DNA of 64,000 nucleotides from Glaciimonas sp. Lineage in GTDB: Bacteria; Pseudomonadota; Gammaproteobacteria; Burkholderiales; Burkholderiaceae_D. Below, piece after piece: positions 48,716 through 57,084 of this stretch. The notes under the pieces are model-generated. The model saw only the letters and a list, made by a program, of their open reading frames with translations. It was not told the origin of the DNA and searched no databases. The stretch is from the NCBI GenBank assembly GCA_012927625.1, contig JABBOV010000004.1, positions 124,001 to 188,000 on the forward strand. Direction: 5' to 3'. Both the position numbers and the translations under genes were made by a program. How positions within the stretch are numbered: position 1 is the first letter of the stretch; every line of letters begins with the position of its first letter.

Positions 48716-49291
48716 GTATATGCTCCATGGCCAAAGGCCAACTTAAATGCTGTCTGATCTGTTTGTCGGCAGGCAGCAAATGTATAGGGATGCACGCGAA
48801 ACGATAGCTTGGGGGAGAGAATTGCCTTATTCTGAGGAAGACGAGCCATAGGCGCCGAATTCAACATGGAGCGCGGATGGAGTCAATCTGATTGCCGAGT
48901 GCGCACATCGTCAGTGGTGCTTCTGTCGTCGGATCTATCGATTCAGATGCGTGGCGGTGAGCAGTTAAAATGAGCTAAACAATTTACGGGTTTAGCGAAA
49001 GCGGCAATAGTAATCAACCACATCAACCAGCAAGCCTTCTTTTATGTTTAGTTTGAAGGTGGGCTTGCCGGCAATATATCCTTATAATCCAAGCAATCTT
49101 TTCCAGCATCCTTTGCGTTATCCGATTACAACAACGGTGCAACCTTGATTCGCACAGGATGATGCGTACACATCTTTTCCACCGAATTTGCAAATTGGCG
49201 AGGCCAGTGGAGACGCCCCTGTGTAGAATGTCTTTATTATTCTTGCACTTGCGACGGTTATTAATCGAAGCGAAATGATTATATATTCAAA
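48716..49291 (-). promoter_or_regulatory. rne upstream region, likely long 5' untranslated leader
   Basis: 576 bp without a supported gene separate divergent rne and rluC. It includes a hairpin with GCAAGCC/GGCTTGC arms (49030-49068). Long 5' leaders used for RNase E self-regulation are known in enterics; whether this region serves that role is inferred from position and length only. Confidence 0.4.
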
Positions 49292-50299
49292 ATGAAGGAC
49301 TTAATGAGATTTTCTGGGAATGGGACTCAAAAGTCAGTTCATCAGCGGGAGTCGCAAAATCAGTTGCCCGCACAATTTGTAAATATCGCTGAGGAAGAAG
49401 CTGGGCAACGGATCGATAATTTCTTGATGCGTGTGTGCAAGGGTGTGCCAAAAAGTCATATTTATCGAATTTTGCGTTCTGGTGAAGTTCGCGTAAATAA
49501 AGGGCGGATTGACCAAACATATCGATTGCTGACGGGCGATATGGTGCGTATTCCGCCGATTCGCATGTCAGAAAAAAAAGTGCAATCGGTACCTGGCGCG
49601 GAATTTAAAATATTACTGGAGGATAATAATCTTCTTGTGATTGATAAGCCATCTGGCGTAGCTGTTCATGGCGGTTCAGGGGTTAGTTATGGCGTGATAG
49701 AACAATTGCGCGCAGCCCGCCCGGATGCGAAATTTCTTGAACTGGTGCATAGACTGGATCGCGACACTTCCGGTATTTTATTGCTTGCGAAAAAACGTTC
49801 TGCCTTAGTGAACCTGCATGAACAAATACGTGGAGGGCTGCTCGACAAACGTTACCTGGTCTTAGTGCATGGTGATTGGCAAAATCAACGACAGCATGTC
49901 AAATTGCCCTTATTCAAATACACCACTTCCGAAGGGGAGCGCAGGGTGCGAGTGCAAGCGGATGGCTTGGCTTCACACACTGTATTTACGTTATTAAAAA
50001 ATTACGGTGCATTTGCACTGCTTGAGGCGGAATTGAAAACAGGCCGCACACACCAGATCAGGGTGCACCTGGCTTCAAGCGGATTTGCGATTGCAGGTGA
50101 TGACAAGTATGGTGATTTTGCCCTCAATCGTGCGTTGTTGAAAGCGACTGGCGTTCATGGCGTACTAAAACGCATGTTTTTGCATGCGCATCAAATCACT
50201 TTTAATCATCCAGAAACGGGTAAGCCTGTGACTTTAAAAGCAGCACTGGCAACGGAATGTGAAAACTTCTTGAAAAGCATGGAGCGTACGTGTGCTTGA
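49292..50299 (+). CDS. rluC: 23S rRNA pseudouridine synthase RluC
   Basis: 335-residue RluA-family synthase modifying uridines 955, 2504 and 2580 of 23S rRNA (E. coli numbering). An S4 domain (GQRIDNFLMRVCKGVPKSHI near residue 36) precedes the catalytic domain. The catalytic Asp is in HRLDRDTSGILLLAKK near residue 152, and KTGRTHQIRVHL near residue 250 is conserved. The N-terminal about 30 residues are variable. It is adjacent to rne, the usual arrangement. Confidence 0.93.
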   Translation: MKDLMRFSGNGTQKSVHQRESQNQLPAQFVNIAEEEAGQRIDNFLMRVCKGVPKSHIYRILRSGEVRVNKGRIDQTYRLLTGDMVRIPPIRMSEKKVQSVPGAEFKILLEDNNLLVIDKPSGVAVHGGSGVSYGVIEQLRAARPDAKFLELVHRLDRDTSGILLLAKKRSALVNLHEQIRGGLLDKRYLVLVHGDWQNQRQHVKLPLFKYTTSEGERRVRVQADGLASHTVFTLLKNYGAFALLEAELKTGRTHQIRVHLASSGFAIAGDDKYGDFALNRALLKATGVHGVLKRMFLHAHQITFNHPETGKPVTLKAALATECENFLKSMERTCA

Positions 50300-50412
50300 A
50301 GACGTTGCGTTAAATTGATATAGCAAGAGCATATTTAATACTACTTAATGCTATGCATAGCATTTTACCGATATATGAATTAATGGAGTTGGCAGTATGT
50401 GCTGCCAAAAAA

Positions 50413-51072
50413 ATGGCGAGAAAGCAATTTGATTTAATCGTGTTCGATTGGGACGGTACCTTGATGGATAGCACTGCGACTATCGCCAATTGCATTCAAG
50501 CATCGGCCAGGGATTTGGGCTTGCCGGTACCGGACGACAAGATGGCTTCGCATGTGATTGGTTTGGGTTTACAAGAGGCGATGGAAGCAGCGTTGCCGGG
50601 TGTCGATCCGAAATATTATTTGCGCATGATTGAGCGCTATCGTTACCATTATTTGACTAAAGATCACGCATTGACCTTATTCGATGGCGTCCCTAAAATG
50701 CTGGCTGAGTTGGCGCAAGATGGGTATTTTCTTGCTGTTGCAACCGGCAAGAGCAGGGTTGGCTTGAATCGGGCCTTGGACGCTGTCAATCTGTTGTCTT
50801 TATTTGATGCAACACGTTGTGCGGACGAAACCTTTTCCAAGCCGCATCCAGCCATGCTGCAGGAATTAACGCGTGAACTTGGTCAGGATATAAAACGCAC
50901 AGTCATGATCGGCGATACTACGCATGATCTACAGATGGCTGTCAATGCCGGTGCCGCCGGCATTGGCGTAAAGTATGGCGCGCACCCAGAGGATCAGTTG
51001 CGAACACTGAACCCGTTGTTTTTAGCCGGTTCCGTGCCGTTGCTGCATGACTGGTTGTGTCGGTACGCGTAA
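50413..51072 (+). CDS. HAD-family phosphatase (phosphoglycolate phosphatase-like)
   Basis: 219-residue HAD hydrolase. Motif I is VFDWDGTLMDST near residue 9, motif II ATGKSRVGLN near residue 112, motif III KPHP and motif IV MIGDTTHDLQMA near residue 165. It is close to Gph-type phosphatases of the Burkholderiales rne-rluC cluster; the substrate is inferred. The start at 50413 (MARKQFDLIVFDWDG) is preferred to 50353. It abuts the Rieske gene with no gap. Confidence 0.88.
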   Translation: MARKQFDLIVFDWDGTLMDSTATIANCIQASARDLGLPVPDDKMASHVIGLGLQEAMEAALPGVDPKYYLRMIERYRYHYLTKDHALTLFDGVPKMLAELAQDGYFLAVATGKSRVGLNRALDAVNLLSLFDATRCADETFSKPHPAMLQELTRELGQDIKRTVMIGDTTHDLQMAVNAGAAGIGVKYGAHPEDQLRTLNPLFLAGSVPLLHDWLCRYA

Positions 51073-51450
51073 ATGAGAATAGCCGATGTAATCATTCCAA
51101 TTTGCCGTTCGGATGAAGTCCATGAAGGCGGAAATGGGGTGCGCTTTCCTGTTACCGCTGGTGGAGAAGATGCCGTGGGTTTTATCGTGCGTCATGATGG
51201 CATAGTGCGTGGATTTCTGAACCGATGCGCGCATGTCCCGATGGAACTTGATTGGAATCCAGGTGTGTTTTTTGAATCTACTGGCTCGTATCTGGTGTGT
51301 TCAACACATGGAGCGCTTTATACTCCAAGCACAGGTAGGTGCGCAGGGGGACCTTGCCGTGGTGCAAACCTGCGGGCGATAACAGTCATTGAGGTCGATA
51401 ACCAGATTTTTTGGCAGACGGATGACTACATTCGTCCGGCAATGGCCTGA
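51073..51450 (+). CDS. Rieske [2Fe-2S] domain protein
   Basis: 125-residue ferredoxin-like Rieske protein. Cluster ligands are visible as CAH near residue 52 (NRCAHVPMELD) and CSTHG near residue 76. A further CAGGPC lies near residue 89. It starts immediately after the phosphatase stop. This small Rieske protein is a regular member of the rne-rluC-gph-Rieske-sppA cluster in Burkholderiales; its redox partner is unknown. Confidence 0.9.
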   Translation: MRIADVIIPICRSDEVHEGGNGVRFPVTAGGEDAVGFIVRHDGIVRGFLNRCAHVPMELDWNPGVFFESTGSYLVCSTHGALYTPSTGRCAGGPCRGANLRAITVIEVDNQIFWQTDDYIRPAMA

Positions 51451-51469
51451 TATAGTATCTCGACAGTTA

Positions 51470-51499
51470 AACGGGAGCAATTACTCCCGTTATTTTTTT
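51470..51499 (+). terminator. Rho-independent terminator after the Rieske gene
   Basis: AACGGGAG (51470-51477) pairs with CTCCCGTT (51484-51491) around CAATTA, followed by ATTTTTTT. Confidence 0.92.
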
Positions 51500-51576
51500 G
51501 TAAGTATTCTATAAACCGCTTTCGAAGCCAGGTCTGTAATTTGCGGCTTTCAGGGCAAACGTAAGTAGCTAAAACC

Positions 51577-52581
51577 ATGAGCGATAATGACTTCGACAGT
51601 TTATCAAGGAAGAATTCAATGGAACAAATGAAATCTGATAATAAAAAAGATGGATGGGAGCGTGATGTATTAGAGAAATTAGCTTCTTCTACAATCAGGG
51701 AGCAGCGCGCAAGCCGTCGTTGGGGAATCTTTTTCAAACTTGTAACACTTTCTCTCTTTTTTTATGGCTTTTGGCTGATATCCAATCTGGGTGACACTAA
51801 TATGAGCACGCAAGGCCGTCATACCGCTCTAGTAGAAATTAATGGGGTAATTGAAGCCGGAGGTAGTGGTGGTGCTGATGTGGTCATTCCTGCGTTGAAT
51901 AATGCATTTTCTGCAGAGTCGTCCGTTGGCGTCATTTTGCGCATTAATAGCCCAGGTGGCAGCCCGGTACAGGCCGGCATGATCAATGACGAAATTGTGC
52001 GGATGCGTAAAACGTATCCAGGCAAGCATCTTTATGTTGTGGTTGATGAAGTTTGCGCATCTGGCGGTTATTATATTGCCGCCGCAGCAGATAAAATTTT
52101 TGTCAACAAGGCCAGTATCGTCGGTTCTATTGGCGTGCTGATGGATGGTTTCGGCGTAACTGGTTTGATGGAAAAACTCGGCGTGGAGCGCCGGTTGCTT
52201 ACGGCAGGAAGTAATAAGGGTTTCATGGATCCATTTTCTCCACAGTCTGAAAAAGATAAAATTTATGCTCAAACCATGCTGGATGAAATTCATGCGCAAT
52301 TTATCGACGTGGTACGCAAAGGTCGTGGCGCGCGCCTGAAAGAGTCGCCAGAGATATTTTCCGGTTTATTCTGGAGTGGGGCCAAGGCAATTGAGTTAGG
52401 CTTGGTTGACGGATTGGGAACAGTTGATACGGTCGCTCGTGAAGTAATTAAAGCTGAGGATATTGTCGATTACACCGAGCATGAAGGCTTGCCTGACCGA
52501 GTCTTGAAGAAATTTGGAGCTGCGATAGGGTCTGCAGCAGTCAAGTCGGCATGGCACGGCACTCTGCCGGTATTGCGATAA
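51577..52581 (+). CDS. sppA: S49-family signal peptide peptidase (SppA-like)
   Basis: 334-residue membrane-anchored serine peptidase that degrades cleaved signal peptides. One membrane helix near residues 48-68 (FFKLVTLSLFFYGFWLI) precedes a single S49 domain. The catalytic Ser is in CASGGYYIAAAADKI near residue 162, and the Lys is expected in TAGSNKGFMDPF near residue 214. INSPGGSPVQAG near residue 126 is conserved. It is the short, single-domain form. An internal Met at 51619 is an alternative start. Confidence 0.9.
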   Translation: MSDNDFDSLSRKNSMEQMKSDNKKDGWERDVLEKLASSTIREQRASRRWGIFFKLVTLSLFFYGFWLISNLGDTNMSTQGRHTALVEINGVIEAGGSGGADVVIPALNNAFSAESSVGVILRINSPGGSPVQAGMINDEIVRMRKTYPGKHLYVVVDEVCASGGYYIAAAADKIFVNKASIVGSIGVLMDGFGVTGLMEKLGVERRLLTAGSNKGFMDPFSPQSEKDKIYAQTMLDEIHAQFIDVVRKGRGARLKESPEIFSGLFWSGAKAIELGLVDGLGTVDTVAREVIKAEDIVDYTEHEGLPDRVLKKFGAAIGSAAVKSAWHGTLPVLR

Positions 52582-52747
52582 ACGATTACTAACTAAATCT
52601 CAAAAATCTCTTTGGGTGCATCCTGAGGTGACTTTTTGCCGCAGCACTGCAGAGAAATGCCAAGTTTAATGAGTGAAAATATTCTTGCCCTTGTTTTTTA
52701 AGCGTAAATATTTCCTTGTAACTTTCCAGTCACAGCCTATATTTAGA

Positions 52748-52941
52748 GTGTGATCAATTGGTTCCGCAAGGAGGTGGATATTCACACAAAGTTTGAATTT
52801 TAAAAGTGATAAGTTTAGGCACAAAAATATCATTCGCAACAGTATGCAATGCGAATCAAGGGGCTTTATGCTCCTTAAACATACTCCCTTAGTACAAGGG
52901 AAATGAAAGCGACGGCGCAATACCGTCGCTTTCATTTTGGT
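52748..52941 (+). ncRNA. Candidate structured small RNA between sppA and iscR
   Basis: No family was recognised. A plausible sigma-70 promoter (TTGTAA 52716-52721, 16 bp, TATATT 52738-52743) points at five successive hairpins. These are: 52748-52787 with GTGTGA/TCACAC ends and a TTCC-GCAA-GGAG tip; ATTCGCA/TGCGAAT (52832-52856); AAGGGGC/GCTCCTT (52858-52876); TCCCTT/AAGGGA (52885-52901); and a perfect 15-bp terminator stem (52901-52915 with 52923-52937) followed by TTTT. No convincing reading frame covers it. The rest of the 608-bp gap shows nothing but the iscR promoter. Confidence 0.5.
52901..52941. terminator. Strong terminator hairpin upstream of iscR
   Basis: AAATGAAAGCGACGG and CCGTCGCTTTCATTT are perfect 15-bp complements around CGCAATA. 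The A- and T-rich ends allow action in both directions. It may end the candidate RNA at 52748. Confidence 0.85.
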
Positions 52942-53114
52942 CTTGGGTTTTCTTTCTGTAGTCGATAGCGCTTGCTTAAAGCGTAAAAATTGCATTCCAG
53001 CAGAACCGGGCCATTGCTTGTTCAGCCCAATTTTCTGAAAAATTAGCGTCCAACAAAATCCGCCCCCCTCAATTTATTCTTGATGCTTACCTGACAGATT
53101 TACTCAGGTTTGCT

Positions 53115-53139
53115 ATACTTGACAAAATCGTTTGGGAAT
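53115..53139 (+). promoter_or_regulatory. IscR type 1 operator overlapping the iscR promoter
   Basis: The 25 bp from ATACTTGAC (53115-53123) to GGGAAT (53134-53139) match the known type 1 IscR consensus at 20 of 25 positions by my count. It overlaps a perfect -35 hexamer TTGACA (53119-53124); no clean -10 hexamer follows at 17 bp. This predicts repression of the isc operon by [2Fe-2S]-IscR. Confidence 0.65.
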
Positions 53140-53189
53140 TAGACGGGTTTTTATGGTTTGCGGAATAAGTTTTTAGAACTGGGGTTTCG

Positions 53190-53669
53190 ATGCGACTGAC
53201 AACAAAAGGCCGTTTTGCGGTGACTGCCATGATTGACTTGGCTTTGCGCCAGGATAATGGGCCAGTAAATTTGTCTGGTATCAGCCAGCGGCAGGAGATT
53301 TCACTTTCCTACCTCGAACAACTGTTTGGCAAATTGCGTCGCCATAAAATCGTAGAGTCTGTACGTGGTCCTGGCGGTGGTTACAGTTTAGCGCGCAAGG
53401 CCGAGGATGTAACAGTCGCAGACATTATAATTGCGGTGGATGAGCAGCTTGATGCGACCCAGTGCGGAGGTAAGGAAAATTGCCAGCACTCGAAGCCGGA
53501 AACCGGTGGCCGCTGCATGACGCATGACCTGTGGTCGACTTTGAATGCAAAAATGGTTGAATATCTTGACTCTGTGTCGCTACAGGATCTAGCTGACCAG
53601 CAAATTCAAAAAAATACTGAACAAAACGTGATTGTCATGCAATCGCGTCGTACCCACGTCGTCGCCTGA
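53190..53669 (+). CDS. iscR: Iron-sulfur cluster regulator IscR
   Basis: 159-residue Rrf2-family repressor that senses Fe-S status. [19 protein letters not shown] begins the winged helix, and [20 protein letters not shown] near residue 38 is the recognition region. The three cluster cysteines are in [20 protein letters not shown] near residues 92-109. It is first gene of iscRSUA-hscB-lysE-hscA-fdx-iscX and probably autoregulated through the site at 53115. Confidence 0.96.
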   Translation: MRLTTKGRFAVTAMIDLALRQDNGPVNLSGISQRQEISLSYLEQLFGKLRRHKIVESVRGPGGGYSLARKAEDVTVADIIIAVDEQLDATQCGGKENCQHSKPETGGRCMTHDLWSTLNAKMVEYLDSVSLQDLADQQIQKNTEQNVIVMQSRRTHVVA

Positions 53670-53688
53670 TGATATTTGGAGTTTGAGA

Positions 53689-54942
53689 ATGAATGCACCA
53701 CTGGAAAAAAGCCTGATCGAGTCATTGAAGGCCCCGCATTTCCCTATTTACATGGACTATTCTGCAACAACGCCGGTTGATCCGCGCGTGGCTGACAAGA
53801 TGATCCCTTACCTGCGTGAGCAGTTTGGCAATCCTGCTTCGCGTAGCCATATGTACGGTTGGTCAGCTGAAAAAGCGGTGGAGGAATCGCGTGCGCAAGT
53901 CGCCGCCCTGGTGAATGCCGATCCGCGCGAAATTATCTGGACTTCCGGCGCTACAGAGAGCAATAACCTTGCCATCAAGGGAGCTGCCCAGTTTTACAAG
54001 ACCAAGGGTAAACACATCATCACCGTCAAGACTGAGCACAAGGCAGTGCTTGATACAGTGCGCGAACTGGAACGACAAGGCTTTGATGCGACCTACCTGC
54101 AGCCGCAAGAAAATGGCTTGATTACGATTGACCAATTGAAGGAGGCGATCCGTCCCGACACGATCCTGGTATCGGTGATGCTGGTCAATAACGAAATAGG
54201 TGTGATCCAGCCGATTGACCAGATTGGCGAGTTATGTCGGGCCAAAGGCATCATTTTTCATTGCGATGCAGCCCAGGCAACCGGCAAAGTGGAGATTGAC
54301 CTGGAAAAGTCCAAGGTTGATTTGATGACCTTCACCGCACACAAAACTTATGGCCCAAAAGGTATTGGCGCACTGTATGTAAGGCGCAAGCCACGAGTAC
54401 GCATCGAGGCGCAAATGCATGGCGGTGGACATGAGCGCGGTTTGCGTTCAGGTACCTTGCCGACGCACCAGATCGTTGGGATGGGCGAGGCTTTTCGTAT
54501 TGCCAAGGAAGAAATGGCGACGGAAACGGTTCGCATCAAAGCATTGCGCGACCGTCTGGCCAAGGGTTTGCAGGAGATTGAAGAGGTCTACATTAACGGC
54601 GACATGGAGCACCGCGTGCCGCACAACCTGAATGTCAGCTTCAACTACGTCGAAGGCGAATCGCTGATTATGGCGATTAAGGATATCGCTGTATCGTCCG
54701 GCTCCGCCTGCACTTCTGCCAGCCTGGAGCCTTCCTATGTACTGCGTGCGCTGGGCCGCAGCGATGAACTGGCGCATAGTTCGATTCGGTTTACCATCGG
54801 CCGCTTTACCACTGAAGAAGAAATTGATTTCACCATTGAACTCATGAAATCTAAAGTGGCAAAATTGCGTGAACTGTCGCCGCTGTGGGATATGTACAAA
54901 GAAGGGATCGACATCAGTTCGATCAAGTGGGCCGCCCACTAA
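53689..54942 (+). CDS. iscS: Cysteine desulfurase IscS
   Basis: PLP enzyme that takes sulfur from cysteine for Fe-S clusters and tRNA thiolation; 417 residues. The N-terminal [20 protein letters not shown], the PLP Lys in [17 protein letters not shown] near residue 223 and the mobile-loop catalytic Cys in [20 protein letters not shown] near residue 344 are intact. It has a 13-residue N-terminal extension compared with E. coli. The start at 53689 has GGAG upstream; the longer frame overlaps iscR. Confidence 0.97.
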   Translation: MNAPLEKSLIESLKAPHFPIYMDYSATTPVDPRVADKMIPYLREQFGNPASRSHMYGWSAEKAVEESRAQVAALVNADPREIIWTSGATESNNLAIKGAAQFYKTKGKHIITVKTEHKAVLDTVRELERQGFDATYLQPQENGLITIDQLKEAIRPDTILVSVMLVNNEIGVIQPIDQIGELCRAKGIIFHCDAAQATGKVEIDLEKSKVDLMTFTAHKTYGPKGIGALYVRRKPRVRIEAQMHGGGHERGLRSGTLPTHQIVGMGEAFRIAKEEMATETVRIKALRDRLAKGLQEIEEVYINGDMEHRVPHNLNVSFNYVEGESLIMAIKDIAVSSGSACTSASLEPSYVLRALGRSDELAHSSIRFTIGRFTTEEEIDFTIELMKSKVAKLRELSPLWDMYKEGIDISSIKWAAH

Positions 54943-55002
54943 GTTGGATTTTTTATATTGAAACGTGAAACGAATCAACGTATTGTTTTAAGGAGCGTCA
55001 AA

Positions 55003-55401
55003 ATGGCTTACTCGGAAAAAGTTCTCGATCACTACGAAAATCCCCGCAATGTTGGTGCGTTTGACAAGGGCGACGATTCGGTTGGCACCGGCATGGTCGG
55101 TGCGCCGGCTTGCGGCGATGTGATGAAGCTGCAAATCAAGGTTGGTGCAAATGGTGTGATCGAAGACGCCAAGTTCAAGACTTACGGTTGCGGCTCCGCC
55201 ATTGCATCCTCGTCGCTGGTGACCGAATGGGTCAAGGGCAAGACGCTGGATCAGGCACTGGATATAAAGAACACGCAGATTGCCGAAGAACTTGCATTGC
55301 CGCCAGTAAAAATTCACTGCTCTATCCTGGCCGAAGATGCGATCAAGGCAGCAGTGCTGGACTATAAAACCAGGCACGACGCACAATCGCCAGCAGCATA
55401 A
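55003..55401 (+). CDS. iscU: Fe-S cluster scaffold IscU
   Basis: 132-residue scaffold on which clusters are assembled by IscS. Ligand cysteines lie in GAPACGDVMKLQ near residue 38, YGCGSAIASSSL near residue 64 and KIHCSILAEDAIKAA near residue 107. The HscA recognition motif LPPVK precedes the last Cys. The start at 55003 has AAGGAGC upstream. Confidence 0.98.
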   Translation: MAYSEKVLDHYENPRNVGAFDKGDDSVGTGMVGAPACGDVMKLQIKVGANGVIEDAKFKTYGCGSAIASSSLVTEWVKGKTLDQALDIKNTQIAEELALPPVKIHCSILAEDAIKAAVLDYKTRHDAQSPAA

Positions 55402-55458
55402 ATATTTGGTGCAAACAGCATTCCATCTTCTTGGCGGAGGACGGATATGGAGAAAATC

Positions 55459-55782
55459 ATGGCAATTACTCTGACTGAAAAAGCGGCGAAACACATCAGC
55501 CGCTATATCGACCGGCGTGGTAATGGCATCGGTCTGCGTTTCGGGGTTCGTACCACCGGTTGTTCCGGTTTGGCCTACAAGCTTGAATATGTTGACCATA
55601 TGGAGGCGGAAGACATCGTGTTCGAATCGTATGGGGTCAAGGTGTTCGTCGATCCGAAGAGTCTGTCCTATATCGACGGTACCGAACTGGATTTCGCTCG
55701 CGAAGGCTTGAACGAGGGTTTCAAGTTCCATAACCCGAACGTCAAGGACGAATGCGGTTGCGGAGAATCGTTTACGATCTGA
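55459..55782 (+). CDS. iscA: A-type Fe-S carrier IscA
   Basis: 107-residue A-type carrier delivering clusters to apo-proteins. Cys ligands are in [13 protein letters not shown] near residue 35 and DECGCGESF near residues 99-101. The start at 55459 ([13 protein letters not shown]) matches the family, with GGAG 8 nt upstream; an in-frame ATG at 55447, which has its own GGAGG, would add four residues. Confidence 0.97.
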   Translation: MAITLTEKAAKHISRYIDRRGNGIGLRFGVRTTGCSGLAYKLEYVDHMEAEDIVFESYGVKVFVDPKSLSYIDGTELDFAREGLNEGFKFHNPNVKDECGCGESFTI

Positions 55783-55918
55783 TACGTTTTGTAGGCTGCA
55801 GATTACCGCTTTCTACTTCCCACTTTCCACATCCTGCTGAAAATGGTGGATATATTGCCCGAAAACGAGCCTGTTGATGTCTGGACAGGCTTTTGTTTTA
55901 ATTGGTGTGCAACTACAA

Positions 55919-56434
55919 ATGCAAAATCACTTCGACTTATTCCAGTTGCCGCAACAGTTCAAAATCGACGCCGGTGCTCTGGATGCCGCCTATCACGAAG
56001 TTCAGAATCGTGTTCATCCTGACAAATTCGTCAGTGCTACCGACGCTGAAAAACGGGTGGCGATGCAATGGGCGACACGCGCCAACGAAGCCTATCAGAC
56101 CTTGAAAGATTCCCTCAAGCGTGCTGCTTATCTGTGCGAGCTGCATGGCATCGATTTGCAGACTGAATCGAATACCTCCATGCCGACAGCATTTCTGATG
56201 CAGCAAATGGAATGGCGCGAAGCGCTCGAGGATGCCCGGGCGGCCAAGGATGTTTCGGCGCTAGACAGTATTGACGCCGAATTGCGTACGGTGCGCAAGG
56301 ATCAGGTGGCACGGATCGGTAGTGCGCTCGATGGCGGCGACTTCACGCAGGCAGCGCTGGGCGTGCGTCAATTGATGTTCCTGGAAAAATTTGGCCACGA
56401 GATCGGTGATGCATTCGCTGTTCTGGAAGCTTAA
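55919..56434 (+). CDS. hscB: Fe-S co-chaperone HscB
   Basis: 171-residue J-domain protein that brings IscU to HscA. The HPD motif is in VHPDKFVSA near residue 34, and the C-terminal three-helix region contains LMQQMEWREALEDA near residue 93. The start at 55919 (MQNHFDLFQLPQQF) is used. It is separated from iscA by 136 bp and from hscA by an inserted LysE-type gene. Confidence 0.95.
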   Translation: MQNHFDLFQLPQQFKIDAGALDAAYHEVQNRVHPDKFVSATDAEKRVAMQWATRANEAYQTLKDSLKRAAYLCELHGIDLQTESNTSMPTAFLMQQMEWREALEDARAAKDVSALDSIDAELRTVRKDQVARIGSALDGGDFTQAALGVRQLMFLEKFGHEIGDAFAVLEA

Positions 56435-56457
56435 TCTCCGAATGCGCGAAAGTGACA

Positions 56458-57078
56458 ATGCCTGATATCTGGTTATTCCTGGCCGCTGCCGCGACTGTGA
56501 CGTTGGCCCCGGGGCCGGACAATATGTATGTGCTGACCCGCGGCATTACACAAGGTAAAAAGGCTGGTCTGGTGGCCGCGCTGGGTTTTAGCTCTGGACT
56601 GATTTTCCATACCTTGCTGGCGGTACTGGGTTTTGCCGCAATGATCAAGGCTTCGCCGATTGCTTATGACCTGATCCGTTATGCGGGAGCCGCGTATCTG
56701 ATCTACCTCGGCGTGCGGACTTTACGCTCTGGTGCAGTCGTCAACGCAGGCGCGCCTGCCGCTCTGGTTGCGCCGATTAGAATTTATGTGCAAAGCGTGA
56801 TCGCCAATATCCTAAATCCCAAGGTAACGTTATTTTTCATCGCTTTCCTGCCGCAGTTCGTCAATCTACAAGCTGGACATGTCGCGGCGCAAATGTTGTT
56901 GCTGGCAGCATTATTCATTCTGGTAACGCTATGCATATTCGGCAGCCTTGCTTTATTTTCCGGGATAGTCGGAGCCTACCTGCAGCGTAACGCTTCCGCT
57001 TCCATTTATTTGAATCGTCTGGCAGGGTGCGCCTTTATCGGCCTCGGTATCCGCATCGCTTTGCCGGCCTCACGGTAA
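56458..57078 (+). CDS. LysE/RhtB-family amino-acid exporter
   Basis: 206-residue inner-membrane protein with about five helices. The signature LAPGPDNMYVLTRGITQGKKAG near residue 17-38 and ILNPKVTLFFIAFLPQFV near residue 120 are diagnostic of the LysE/RhtB group. It sits inside the isc operon, 23 bp after hscB and 6 bp before hscA, on the same strand. A GTG at 56452 is an alternative start. The substrate is unknown; amino acids or derivatives are typical. Its presence inside isc is unusual. Confidence 0.9.
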   Translation: MPDIWLFLAAAATVTLAPGPDNMYVLTRGITQGKKAGLVAALGFSSGLIFHTLLAVLGFAAMIKASPIAYDLIRYAGAAYLIYLGVRTLRSGAVVNAGAPAALVAPIRIYVQSVIANILNPKVTLFFIAFLPQFVNLQAGHVAAQMLLLAALFILVTLCIFGSLALFSGIVGAYLQRNASASIYLNRLAGCAFIGLGIRIALPASR

Positions 57079-57084
57079 CTTCGC

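Noticed and set aside
52881-52887. ATACTCC in the candidate RNA as an inverted repeat copy
   Set aside because: The other blocks are missing at the fixed spacings; an ATGCG nearby is six bases out of place.
52666-52995. 109-codon minus-strand frame upstream of iscR
   Set aside because: It runs across the hairpins and terminator of the candidate RNA, lacks a ribosome binding site and resembles no family.
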